DNA of 64,000 nt from Istiophorus platypterus (lineage: Eukaryota; Chordata; Actinopteri; Istiophoriformes; Istiophoridae). Below are positions 25,306-36,950 of the stretch, piece after piece. The notes under the pieces are model-generated. The model worked only from the letters and a program-made list of their open reading frames with translations, had not been told where the DNA came from and searched no databases. Location of the stretch: contig CM029112.1 in assembly GCA_016859345.1 (NCBI GenBank), forward strand, positions 16,018,725 to 16,082,724, given 5' to 3'. Position numbers and translations under genes: made by a program. Each line of letters opens with the position of its first letter. Position 1 is the stretch's first letter.

Positions 25306-25491
25306 TCAGTCCTCCTTGGCAGGTTTGGGCACTGAGGTGGTGGTGTTGTTGCTGCTGAGCGCCTGCTCCAGCAGGGCTCGCTGGGCTGTAGCCGGCAGAT
25401 AGAGGAAGGCATAGAGGAGCGCCAGCAGCAGCAGAGCCAGCACCAGAGGGAGGCCCCAGTCTGAGGGCATTAGGGGCTCTTCACAACGAGC
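25306..25491 (-). CDS. Last coding exon of a small single-pass membrane protein (unidentified)
   Basis: On the - strand a clear acceptor (TTTTCTGCAG) precedes an exon reading ARCEEPLMPSDWG, a hydrophobic segment LPLVLALLLLALLYAFLYL, then a tail TAQRALLEQALSSNNTTTS and an acidic/basic end KPAKED before TGA. The hydrophobic run (about 19-20 residues) is long enough for one transmembrane helix, with a short polar tail of roughly 35 residues. The 61-codon exon is GC-rich compared with the AT-rich DNA around it, and its leucine codons are mostly CTG/CTC, as expected of selected coding sequence. I do not recognise the family. The upstream exon(s) should lie at higher coordinates (25492 to about 28900), but none could be established. 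It could be a free-standing tail-anchored protein or the C-terminus of a larger type I protein. Confidence 0.6.
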   Translation of the reverse strand, partial: ARCEEPLMPSDWGLPLVLALLLLALLYAFLYLPATAQRALLEQALSSNNTTTSVPKPAKED

Positions 25492-26196
25492 CTGCAGAAA
25501 AGATTTATTCTGCATGGTGCATGGGAAGTTCACAGCAGGTGCAAGAGAAAAGTCTAAGAAAGTAACAGAATACAGAAATTTTCAGAAATGCCTGAAAATC
25601 GCACCTTTCCCCCTGAGATCTCTTCTTTCCAAAAAGAAATACTGGCACTTTATTTAGCTACATCAATTTAAAGCGCTTGGACATATTTAAAAACAGACTG
25701 CAGCAGTCTGAGAAAAGACCTGCAATACAGCTGGTGGACTGGTTGTCTGGTTCCAGTCTTGCTCCAGTCTGGCACCAAGTGTTTGCAATTCCTGAAAGAT
25801 CCAGATTCAGAGATGATCCAGAGAGCAAAAGGGATAAATCCAAGAAGGAGCGAGCCAGCTTGAACAACACAGAGTCAGTTAAATCCAGGTAGATACAACA
25901 TCCAGAGCCCGAACCAAATGACTGAAAAATTCCTTCTCTGGTCTCTTCAAATGCAAATAATCTTAATTTTTGTCATAATTCCAGTTAATGGTTGAGATTT
26001 TTTTGTGGCCAAAAGATAAAAATAGTAGCAATTTTTTTTATTTTATCAGTGAGTGATAATTGGTCCTTGTTATTGAAAGGGAACATCAAGACTCTGTACT
26101 GTCTATCAGCTGAGTCTCTCTCCTCTTTGTCTTCTCTGTCATCTGACTAAAATTTTGGTGACTAAACACTGAAACTGCTTAGTGTCACGTGCATCG

Positions 26197-26198
<2 letters not shown>

Positions 26199-26281
<83 letters not shown>
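26199..26281. repeat. (GT)n microsatellite
   Basis: About 41 uninterrupted GT units. Confidence 0.96.
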
Positions 26282-26283
<2 letters not shown>

Positions 26284-26954
26284 ATCCTTTCTTGTCATGG
26301 TGCATTACCGGGTAAACATGCCAATCTGCCGTTCAGCTCTCTGAGATGATTTTCTCTGAAATGTTATGCAACAATAACCAGAACCCCACCTATACAGTGA
26401 CAATGCCACATTTAAATATCACTATGAAGTAACACCTGTATCATTTATATGAACACACACCCATGCACATGAAGGGAAGCTGATTGGGTTATGCAATGCC
26501 AATTGTATAATAATTTCTGATCTGCTTAGCTCAAAACACATTCATACCTGGTGGTGTTCAGGGATTACCGGAAGACCCTGCTCTCTATTCAACCTGTGTG
26601 TTTCAGCACAGTATGTCCCAAATAATCTTCACTTTGCTAATAATCTAGCGAGCCACAGACCTAGCATAGAGAAATGATTGGTTTTTTTCGAACATGCTGA
26701 AAATTTAGATCCATGGTGCAGAAGATGATTATACCGAGAGATTGGTTTGAGAAGTTTCCTCTGAACCAATAGAGGCTGACAAGTTTTTCATTGCCAGTGA
26801 CACTGCAAGATTACAGAGAGTAGATGCCTCTGCCAACCCTGTTTCCTAAAGCCCATGAACCATTTTAGGAACTCAGCAGGGGCTGCATATTGGGAGTTAG
26901 AATCCAAATCCAGCTGCGACTCCTACACCTTAGCGGATGTAAAAGGCCGCAGGG

Positions 26955-27110
26955 CGACACGGTGGCTCGGTTGTTAGCCCTGACAGACCAGAGCCAACCG
27001 GCTGGTTCTCTCTCTGTGGAGTCTGTTCCTGCATGTAATAGCTACCAGTCTGACAGGTGAAAACCCATAGAAGGTCAATGATGGTTAGATCCTGGTGTGT
27101 GTCAGAGGAT
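26955..27110 (+). repeat. Degraded SINE-like repeat, head region
   Basis: Begins GCGACACGGTGGCTCGGTTG followed by TTAGC, the typical head of a very common teleost short interspersed repeat, and continues with CTCTGTGGAGTCTGTTCCTG and CATGT. It is heavily diverged. It appears to be the 5' part of the same consensus whose 3' part is seen at 19661-19825. Confidence 0.5.
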
Positions 27111-28149
27111 TCAAATTAATAAATGACATTACATCACTGTGTCACGTGTACCCCTAAGACCATAGATGAAACTCTCATATCTGTTTCTACTCATTAATCC
27201 AAGATTGGCTCAATTGTATTCAGTGTTGTATTTGGATGGACATGTCAGGACATTCTACATAAGTAAACTGTGCAACATGGTGAGAAGACAAAACTCAATA
27301 TGCAATTGTAGCTATGCAAAACTTTGGGCATCCCTGAGAAGATTACATATTATGTTGATTTTCAAATGGAAAAAAAGAAAAGAAAATCACTACAGCAAAA
27401 AGACATTTAGAAAAAAACAAGCCTTTCTTCAAACATTAATTTACTGTTACTTTTTATTCCATGAACTTAAAAAGATAAATAAAAATGTCAGTTCTCATTG
27501 TGTTACATTTGTTTATATTTACAAACCAAGTGCCTACTACCTACTACCTGTCTGGGGTGCACCAAGGATGAAGTTCAATTTCTATGGGGGGTCCACAGCC
27601 CCCCGGCCACCTCTCTGTCCCTGTCCCTGGAAACTTAAATTGCATTTCTAACCTGCAATGTCAATATAAGAACTTTGCACTGAGGCCCTGAGGTGCAAAG
27701 CACCACAAAACTTGACAGAATACATTAACACAACACACTACAGCATTTTATCATTTCAAATACCACATGCTCACAATACTGAACCGTGCGTGTCATCAGA
27801 GCCAGTGGCCCCGGCCGGATAAAAGTGTCGAGGTGAGGTTGAGGTGAGGGATTATGGCAACACAATGGGTGAGTGACCTGGAAAAGTACCTATTGACGGA
27901 GCAGAAACAGATGAAACAAATGCAATAAACAGGCAAATATCATACACACTTTGCGATACTATTTCCTTAATCAATAATTTGACCATTAAAAATTGATCTC
28001 GGTTGATTTTGGTCAGGTGAGGAGATAAAATTACAGTTGTCTTCTTCACTGGCCATCGGAGTTACAGGTGGTGAGTCCTAGAGCTCACAGACACAAACTG
28101 ACTAGAGCTGTGAGATGACAGAGCCAAGCCTATGTGGAGTAAGGTAAAG

Positions 28150-28235
28150 AGCTTTATTCAGTATTTTTCAAAGAACACTGCAGGAAGTCATTTGCCAGCC
28201 GCCATCACACTGTATAATGAGTTACTTCTGTGTCA
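28150..28235 (+). repeat. Possible relic of a non-LTR retrotransposon C-terminus
   Basis: One frame reads FIQYFSKNTAGSHLPAAITL followed by YNE. It resembles the conserved 'SF(I/F)P.AI.LYN' end of reverse-transcriptase ORFs of several fish LINE families. The frame is short and decayed on both sides, so this is a weak call. Confidence 0.3.
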
Positions 28236-28860
28236 GAAGAGGGAAAAGACTACTCACATGAACTTTTGTTTATCACAGTGTGCATTACATTTGTTACATC
28301 TCATATTGATCTGTTGAAAATCTTTATGATAATATATGATATACATTGTCAGAATTATTCATATATTATACATACATTCTATACAGTTCATTCCATTAAT
28401 CCTGTGCCTTACTGTAAAGTTTTTAGGAATGGACACCTGATCTGCACTTATGTACAATTTAGTACAGTATACAGTATTACAGTATTATAGCCTTTTACAG
28501 TGTGTATTCAGCACATAGTAGGTTATGGTTCTATCATTAGTCTCCATTCTACTTTTATTTGATTCTGTATATTTTTGATTTTTATTTAGTCTATTTAGAC
28601 TGTATATAATGTAATGTACAAACTGTAGCTTTTGTTTTTAACCCGCTTCATAGTTTTTGTGTTGTATCTAATTGTCAGAAAAGATTTGCTGATTATTTTG
28701 ATAAATTTCTTGAGAAAATAATCCTTCAAACTGAACATGAATTTAGACTTTAAAAGGAAGCTATTCTGGGTTTAACTGAGATAAAATGATCCATGTAACT
28801 CAGTATCCGACCTCCAGAGCCAGATTCAGACAGGACATAAACAGCCATACTGCTACATAC

Positions 28861-28874
28861 TCAGTAGGTGGCGC
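28861..28874 (+). promoter_or_regulatory. CTCF-like motif upstream of rpusd1
   Basis: TCAGTAGGTGGCGC agrees with CCASYAGRKGGCRS at 13 of 14 positions. It lies at the boundary between repeat-rich DNA and the rpusd1 promoter region. Confidence 0.45.
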
Positions 28875-28899
28875 TATTCACCTTCCACGTTAGTTTTTT

Positions 28900-29894
28900 A
28901 TCCGCCATTAACGAGGAAGGAAGAAGAGGGAGTGGCTGCGCAGCTCACTGCGCTACTTGTGGTTTTGTTTACATTCGTGTTCTCTCGTAAATGTAAGCTT
29001 TACTTTCAGTTTCGCGAAAATATGTAACCACACATTAGTCGTGGCTAGTTATTTGTGGCTGGTTTTCCAGAAACTGGTAGAGTTATGACAAACATATCGC
29101 CGTTTTCCTTACGGCGTTAGCATCTTGTAGCTAGAGATCTGACGGTGTTAACATGCTAGCAAGAAAGTTAGCGTCCTCGCCCCTCATGGGCAGCGATAGA
29201 TGGGTGGTGTCCGTAAAAGGTTAATACGCTTTACCTGATGTGTAAAAAGAAAAATCAAGTAATCACCGGGGGCAGGAAGAAACAACAAAGACAAGAGACG
29301 ATACGACCTGTTCTCCTCAAAGTCCTAAACATAATAATGTTTAGTCATAACATCCACTTGACTTAATGTTTCTGAGGGTGGTTCACGTCAGTGATCGTAT
29401 TTTATCGTGCATCAGTTGTTACTTATTTGAACCACATCCACTGCCTGATTCACATTTACAAGTATGGGACTACATAACTGAGGTACTTGCTCTTTATTGC
29501 AGCGCTTCCATTTTGTGCTTCTTTGTGCTTCCACTCGACTACATTTCAGAGAGAAGGCTCCTCTAAATTTTCTTTGAAAATTCACTTTGCATGAAGACAT
29601 TTAATTTTTAAGTCAATGAAATATGACACATTTTCAACCAGCTGCAGTTTTACAATGGTGCTTCTTACTGACAGTAAATCATAAAATAATAACACATCAA
29701 ACAAAATAATAAAACACTGTGAAATTCGGCATTGAATATTTGCATACTTTGTGAACTTTAATGACGGTTTAAGATCTTCCACCATTGCCTGAATCAGTCA
29801 GCATCAAAGTTTTTACCAAGGGAAGTATGTTCGGTTACCCTGCTTAAGACTCACACACATATATTTATTATATATATATATTTTCTCTCTGCAG
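28900..29894 (+). promoter_or_regulatory. Probable promoter and 5' UTR region of rpusd1
   Basis: Coding starts at 29917 in an exon whose acceptor (CTCTCTGCAG) ends at 29894, so a 5' non-coding exon lies upstream. The segment 28900-29230 is locally richer in CpG than its surroundings. It carries a palindromic TTTCGCGAAA (29010-29019, E2F-like) and several GTTAGC/GCTAGC words. Exact TSS and exon 1 boundaries are not visible; a donor near 29219 or 29260 is possible. Confidence 0.35.
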
Positions 29895-29916
29895 TTGTGT
29901 CAGTCCATTGCTGCAC

Positions 29917-32018
29917 ATGATGACCACGGAGCCTGCTAGCCTGGAAATCCTGCATGTACTGTACCAGAGCAATGACTACATTGTGGTTGACAAACACTGG
30001 GATATCCGCATTGACAGCAAGATGTGGTACGAGAAACATACTGTGCAGGCTCAACTTCGGCACCGCTTCCCTCAGCTGGCAGACCCTAGCACCTACTATG
30101 GATTCAGGTCAGAACCACACTACTACTAGCTACATCAGCTCATTGGCATCTTGCTCATTGAGAGTTATCATCTCATCTTCTTTCACCTCTTCCAACCAGG
30201 TTCTGTCATCAGCTGGATTTCTCTACCAGTGGGGCTCTTTGTGTTGCCCTCAATAAGGCTGCTGCCGGCCGGGCCTACCGCTGCTTCAAGGACCGCACCG
30301 TCACCAAAGCTTACCTTGCCCTGGTATGGAACAGAAAGCAATGACACACACAAACACAGAGCAGATTCATTACCATGTGTCTGCCTGTCTGAAAATCTAC
30401 AAATGAATATTGTTCTCATTTGTGTGTGATATGAAGGTTTGTAAAGATAACATTAGTTCTACATATTTTGCTTTCCAGATTCGTGGCTGGGTGGAAGAAC
30501 AGACACAAACTCTGGACTTCTCCATCGGCAAAAACTCCTCAGAGGGGAAAACACACATGATGTGCATTGAGGGAACAGCGGGTACATGAATCTGGCTTGG
30601 TTTGCAGTGTGTGTGTGTGTGTGTTTTAAAGAGTGGAAAAAAATTTAGTGAATGATGCTATCGGCCATAAACCAGATTTCCATTCTAACATTCTTGGCAA
30701 ATTCTGAAGTTCTTAATTTGGAAACCCCAAAATTTGTGAAGTACATTTGTCATTTGTTTGTTTGTTTGTAGCAAACTTGATAGAGTTAAAAAAATGAATC
30801 ATTAAAAAGTGGATAATTCCGGCTAGGGATGATTGATTGAACTGTCTGCACTGCCTGCCTGTTTATTTTACTCAACCAGGCTGAAACAAACCTAACTAAT
30901 TTGGATTTTATGTTTCTCAAACATATGCGAATCAGATGATAACTACAAATAATCTTTTCGTTTTCCTTGCTCATCTGCCATCCATCCTTCTTTCCTCAGG
31001 CTGTGAGAACCCCAAGCCTTGCAAGACTGAGCTGACAGTGTTGGAGTACGGGTTGTATGATGGTGATCCTGTCACCAAGGTGCTACTGCAGCCGCTCACT
31101 GGTAATGGCACTCATTTGTTTCATTTCATATAAGGGTCATTAGGTTTGTCTCTTTCCGCAACATGATCTTTAAAATATGAGGCAAAAAAGGCAATAGCAT
31201 GGCCTATTTTTCAGATTCATTAAGAAACAAATGGCACAAGAGCAAGTTTACATTTGAATACTGGAAATGCATGGAATAAGTATCATCTCATATTTATTTA
31301 GATCCTGTTTCCCTTTCCTTGTCATTTGATTATAATCATTGGTGTTGGATACTGCTCACCCCTGGTAAAACAGCTTCATCGTGCATTAAACGGAAATAAA
31401 AGTATAATCCATGACTGATTAATTAAGCATGCGTTACATGCCTTACTTCTGTGAATGATTGGTAATCACACCCATCTTTCTCTTCATACTTCTAAATACT
31501 TACTTGGAATAAAGACTATATTGATAGATTATTACATCTTGAGGTACTATGTGTTTTTCATTAAAATGCTCCTAACACAGCTGTGAAAACTTCCTTTTCC
31601 CTCAGGCCGAACCCACCAGTTAAGGGTCCACTGCAGTGCAATAGGCCACCCCATTGTTGGGGACTTCACCTACAGCTCGGGAGCGGACGATGCTCCGTAC
31701 CGCATGATGCTGCACGCCCATCTCCTCCACATTCCCCTGGAACCTCAGCCCCTGCTCGTCTCTGCTGGGGACCCCTTTCTCCCTACTGTGGATCCCAAGT
31801 GGCTTCCACAGCGCTCATTACGGACACTGATGGCCACTGTGGAGGCCCTGCTGGGGCAGAGGGTGGAGGAGGATAGGAGGATTAAAGAGGAAGAGAGAGA
31901 GAGAGTGAGAAGAGAGGAAGAGAGGAGGAAACGAAGCAAGGGACATCGGACTGAGGAGGAGAGTGAGGAGCAGAGGAGGCAGTGTCAGGAGTGGCTGAGT
32001 GAATGGGCTGGAGACTGA
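29917..32018 (+). CDS. rpusd1: RNA pseudouridylate synthase domain-containing protein 1 (5 coding exons)
   Basis: Coding exons: 29917-30107 (exon from 29895), 30200-30323, 30479-30581, 31000-31101, 31606-32018. Phases close to 310 codons plus stop; human RPUSD1 is 312 aa. It belongs to the RluA family of pseudouridine synthases, which isomerise uridine in RNA. The catalytic motif is at about residues 67-75, HQLDFSTSG, with the expected catalytic Asp70; the usual HRLD arginine is Gln here, as in human RPUSD1. RTHQLRVHCSAIGHPIVGDF follows, the conserved second family block. KHWDIRIDSK near residue 26 and GCENPKPCKTELTVLEYGL are also RPUSD1-specific. The C-terminal 60 residues are unusual: a Glu/Arg/Lys-rich likely helix (EEDRRIKEEERERVRREEER) replaces the proline-rich tail of mammals, yet the final CQEWLSEW is conserved. 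There are two tandem Met codons at the start; the first is chosen. The stop lies about 1.65 kb upstream of the next gene's ATG. Confidence 0.97.
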
Positions 32019-33480
32019 TGGAATCTCTTGATTGTCTCTTGATTATTTATTTTAATTTATTTTAGCTGTCTACTTATGAAAGCCATGTTGAGCATGCACA
32101 CTCCTCCCCAGTGACCAGCTGCGTTGTATCTAAATGGCGTATGTTGAAGTGGACCAGTACCTTAATTCCCTTACAAACCTGTTATTAACATTGTGTTAGA
32201 AATAACTTGTGTGAGCATGTAAACTGCCACTCTCTTAAACAATTCACACCACTAGGAGCTGCCCACTATAACCAGTCTTTTGCAGAAGGAAAGTGAGCAG
32301 CTCCACTACAGTGACAAATAAGTGCCTTGCTCAAGTGTATGTTGAAAAGTGTGGGGGTTCTATTGATGTCATTCATTTCCTAATTAGTGTAGCAGTTTTT
32401 AATGAGTGACTTTTATTTCACAAATTTGAACGATAGAAGGTCAAATTAATCTTAAAAAGAAAAAAATAAACAATTTTCGTCAATCTGTCTAGCCATAGAG
32501 ATCATTTTAGGCTAATATGCCAAAGTTACAAGATATTTGCCTCTGATCTGAACATAGTAATTGATCTGTTTTTGTACTCAAACATGCTTTTAACCCAAGT
32601 TTTGTCACATATGTTGCATGGCATTTACATACATAAAATCCAATGTTAATAGCTATAAGCACACTATGTTTCTTTGCATTTTGAAAAAGTATGCAGCTGT
32701 CTTTCTCATGTTTTATTGTTTTACAGCTTAGAACACTGTTTAACAAAATTATGTCAACGTAAAAACAAACATCTACGAATTAAACCCAAAAAAACCTAAA
32801 TGACAAGTGCAAAAATCTTTTATAAATTAAAAAGAAAACAAAAACAAAAAAAAGCAGGGTTTATTTGCCAAGATCATTGACAGAAGGTCAAGGCTGAGAG
32901 AGGCCCCCAAGAGCTTAGTGGCAGCAATGAGTGGTTCATCAGTTTGAATAAACAATCTGTGACCTGGAAAAAAAAAGAAACATCTTGTTAATACCAGACT
33001 GCCTGAGCAGGACTCAGCATTTAGCCCATAAACACCTGATACCTATCGCTCTACACGGCACGAGGTGGCACCACATTGCAGCTCACAATTAATCCTGTGA
33101 AGTTATAATAAAGCATTACAGGTAAATTTCTGCATGTTCTGCTACCACACCCTGAGACAGCTGATATGTTTGTGCAGTTGAGAAGAGGTACGGCATAGGC
33201 TCCTTCTTCAGGGACAGGGTTTCACTTTTTGTTGCTATAAATTTAATAGTAGACTTTTCCTACTGTACTGTGCTAACTCTGCTCCCTTTCTGCAGTATTT
33301 TAGGCAAGATCAGTGGAAAAGCAAGGGAAAGTTAGATGCAAAGCAGAAATCAATGTATAATGCATGTATGACAGGGCATGGTAAAGGTTAGCATGTTGCC
33401 AACTGCTAAAATGTACTGAAAGTTGCAGCGATGTTACTATCCTCCAGATGTTAGATGCTGCCGAAGGTTCTCTTCTTCAT
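32019..33480 (+). other. rpusd1 3' UTR and short intergenic spacer
   Basis: No coding potential is seen. AATAAA at 32465-32470 could serve polyadenylation, giving a 3' UTR near 0.45 kb; further AT-rich sequence with other weak hexamers follows. Confidence 0.45.
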
Positions 33481-33510
33481 CCAAAAAGGCCTTTTATTAA
33501 TATACGGGGG

Positions 33511-33530
33511 AACTACATTACCCATGATCC
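33511..33530 (+). promoter_or_regulatory. ZNF143/SBS-like promoter motif upstream of the PMP34-type gene
   Basis: AACTACATTACCCATGATCC closely resembles the ACTACAATTCCCA core bound by ZNF143 (Staf), known near the TSS of many TATA-less vertebrate housekeeping genes. It lies about 135 bases before the ATG at 33665. Functional use is inferred from motif and position only. Confidence 0.5.
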
Positions 33531-33664
33531 CCTCTTGCTCCGTACAGCGATGTCTACAAGTCAGCCACAAGGAAGTGAGGCACCACAAAATAAAGCAGAC
33601 AGCAGCAGAGGGTGAGAGGAAGCAGGAGCCGAGCCGCAGGTTGGAAGAACAAGAGAGAGAGAAG

Positions 33665-36161
33665 ATGATCTCCGAGGTTTTCTCCTATGAGAGCTTGGTC
33701 CACGCCGTGTCTGGAGCAGTGGTGAGTTAGCCTTTACTTTGGTTCCTGTAACTGCGCTTATACGGTCAGTAGCTGCTGTCCTAAAGGTTAGTGCTCCTAC
33801 ATACGCGCTACCTGTTCAACACACGGCTCCAAAGTGGAACGTGTCCTGATGTTTGGAACCGATGGCGCCAGATGCCGCCCACGCATCTCAACATCTGTAA
33901 ATCTTGAAATGTTTACACCAGCCTTCGATTGGGCGACAACAAGCTTTACGTATCATCTACCAAAACTTGCCTAATTGAATGGTTTATTATGATCATTTAG
34001 AAAATACAGTATCTTCGGTTTTGATGCGTGTTTTCTACTATAGATACTTAAGTCCCTTTTAATTATTAGATTTTTTTTGTACGACATTTGTTTTTGTTTT
34101 GTTTTTCCATATGGAACAAAATTGCACGTACGGTATTAGTCTTCCCACCACTAACTTAAGCCCGTTTTAGGGAAGTGTGACTGCCATGACAGTATTCTTC
34201 CCTCTTGATACTGCCAGACTACGGCTTCAAGGTAAGGAGTGGCAGAAATGTAGCGTTACTTGCAGTAAATCTAGTAATGAGTGATATGTATTTACTTAAA
34301 AACAACTTGTCTTTTGTTTGTGTTCAGTGGATGAAAATAGGAAGGCCAAATCAACACCAGCCATTCTGGCAGAAATTGTCAAAGAGGAAGGACTGTGAGT
34401 GGAGAAATTTCAAGATTTGGACATGAACTCTTTATCCATTTTGATTTTGAATATTACAAATGCAGGTTGAACATTTTCAAGTCCTACACATAATCTCTTA
34501 GACCTTACTCCTTTACCTCATAGTGATGTTGATCACTGCTGTCTTTTAAAACACATTTCAGGCCCTGAAATGGTTTGGTTTCCTGACAGACACTTGCACA
34601 TCACAAGCACCTCTCTAACATTTCCAGCTGAACTGAGAAAGATGCAAAGATGCCCACTACAGTGCAGTCGGTCAAAGTGATCTAAGATGTGTTCCTGTAC
34701 CCCCCCCCCAGTCTAGCTTCTTACAGAGGTTGGTTCCCGGTCATCTGCAGCCTGTGCTGCTCCAACTTTGTCTACTTCTACTGCTTCCACAGCCTGAAGG
34801 CGAGCTGGCTGAAGGGAAAGCAGTCAGCACCCAGCACTGACTTAATCATAGGCATCGCTGCAGGTGAGATGGTCTTTGATGATACAAAAAAAAAGGGAAA
34901 AGGATCATATCAAATAATTTTAATAATTCAGCTAGCAGAGACTCCTGAATTAGCCATGATCATGTCAAAAAATTTTATATATATATATTTATATATTTAT
35001 ATATTTATATATATATCTCCACTGCTCAATATTTGCTTCTGTGACTTTTCTGGTCACACAGTCTTGACTTTCACCTGCCTCCTTGTCTCTCCAGGAGTTG
35101 TAAATGTATTGGTTACCACTCCTTTGTGGGTGGTCAACACCAGACTGAAGCTTCAGGGTTCCAAGTTTCGCAATGCAGACATCCATCCCACCAACTACTC
35201 TGGAATTCTGGGTAAATGGCCATTGTCTGGTCATGCTTATATATTCTTATAACTGATTATCAGTGTTTTTGTTCAACACATACAGCACAGGACGTTTGGG
35301 GGCATACTTGGGTTCTCTTGAATTATGACCTCTCCTTCTCTCTCTCTTTTCAAGAATTGCTAATGGGCTCTTTTGTTCTTGCAGATGCATTTGTGCAGAT
35401 CATTCGTGATGAGGGTGTGGGAGCTCTGTGGAACGGGACCTTCCCGTCCCTGCTGCTGGTGCTCAACCCTGCCATCCAGTTCATGATCTATGAGGGCCTG
35501 AAGAGGCAGCTGAGGAGAGGAGTTCTCAGAGAGGTGAGTGAGTAACAGAGAGAGATTAGGAGGGGTAGTGTAAGCGTGCGGAAATAAGATAAGTAGGTCA
35601 GAGGAAGGAATGGTGGCCAAGAAAGAACAGATGTAATCTGGGGGAGGATAAACGAAGAATTAAGGACAATTTGAGTTGCAAATAACTTTTATAATTCATT
35701 ATGAATCTATTTAACTTTCCAGCATTAGTGCTTAATATAAACCTTTTTTGGGAGTGATACCTCAAATGTCATTATCAAATTGTTATGAAAAGATATTCAT
35801 AGATTTTTCTTTTACATCTTTTATAAAAAATAATAAACAAATAAAAATAAATAAATAAACAGTAACAGTAAATACAAAATGTTAGTATATTTTAAACTGT
35901 GCCTTTACTGGAAATTTAAACATAAAATATTAATGTTACACAATAGGTCTAAGATGTATTACACTTGCTGCATACATAGAAATATCCTGATTCATTTCTA
36001 AACTATTCACTAATGCTTGTGAAACCATTCAGGAAGAGCCAGATTACTTCATCTCAAATGTAGAAAACTTGTAACATGAATTTTACCCTAACATTTTCAT
36101 CACTTATCCACTAGATCTATAGCCCCTGGAACCACTCAAAGCTCTTAAAATTGATTTTGTA

Positions 36162-36246
<85 letters not shown>

Positions 36247-36866
36247 AGTTAATATTAAAGTTAAAGAGAAGGGCCATATCATAGTTGTAAAACAAAAGTA
36301 AAGTGGAAAAGGTAAGGAGAGCAGTTACTTCAGGTTATCCCATTTCCTGGATGAGTAGACACTCGCTATGCAGACGTGGTAATTCTGTTCACATGATTTT
36401 CTGTGTGGCTGAAACGGAGGTGAGAGGGAACATAGAAGAAGCAGATGTAACCAGACAGTTCGACTGAGCATTTGTGGCTGCCCAATTTCAAGCTGTGTGC
36501 ATTTTGACATTTTTGCGATCTACTGGAGCATTTGTGGATAAATGAATTAGTTAAGGGCAATCTGATGGTCACGGTTAAGGAGGGAGAGACTGTTGCTCTT
36601 TCATTTTACCAGCCATTCTGAGCATTTGAATCCAGAAAACTTTCTACACAAGAATACTCCTCATACATTTTGGCTAGCAATGTGCCTCTGATGATATAAA
36701 TTGGGACAAAGCTGTTGATGCGTGCCAGAGAAAAAACTTAATAGGTTTTTTCATTTTCCCCAAGCTGTCATCTGTTGAGGTCTTTATCATCGGCGCTGTG
36801 GCCAAAGCTGTGGCCACCACTGTTACATATCCACTGCAGACTATACAGTCCATTCTCAGGGTAGGT

Positions 36867-36950
<84 letters not shown>

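Larger units (their letters stand above)
25492..28860. other. Repeat-rich gap between the small membrane exon and rpusd1
   Basis: No firm exon is seen. The stretch holds a long (GT)n array, a SINE-like fragment near 26955-27110 and a possible LINE 3' relic near 28150-28235. The upstream exon(s) of the - strand membrane-protein gene presumably lie here but lack a recognisable protein signature. Confidence 0.4.

Noticed and set aside
27957..28060. Short - strand frame starting ATGGCCAGTGAAGAAG
   Set aside because: Considered as a first exon for the small membrane protein at 25306-25491, but no donor in the right phase is visible and it lies beside a repeat relic.
34689..35252. 187-codon single frame in the PMP34-type gene
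   Set aside because: It is exon 4 and exon 5 read through the intron between them in coincidentally open frame; the true splice sites remove the AT-rich middle.
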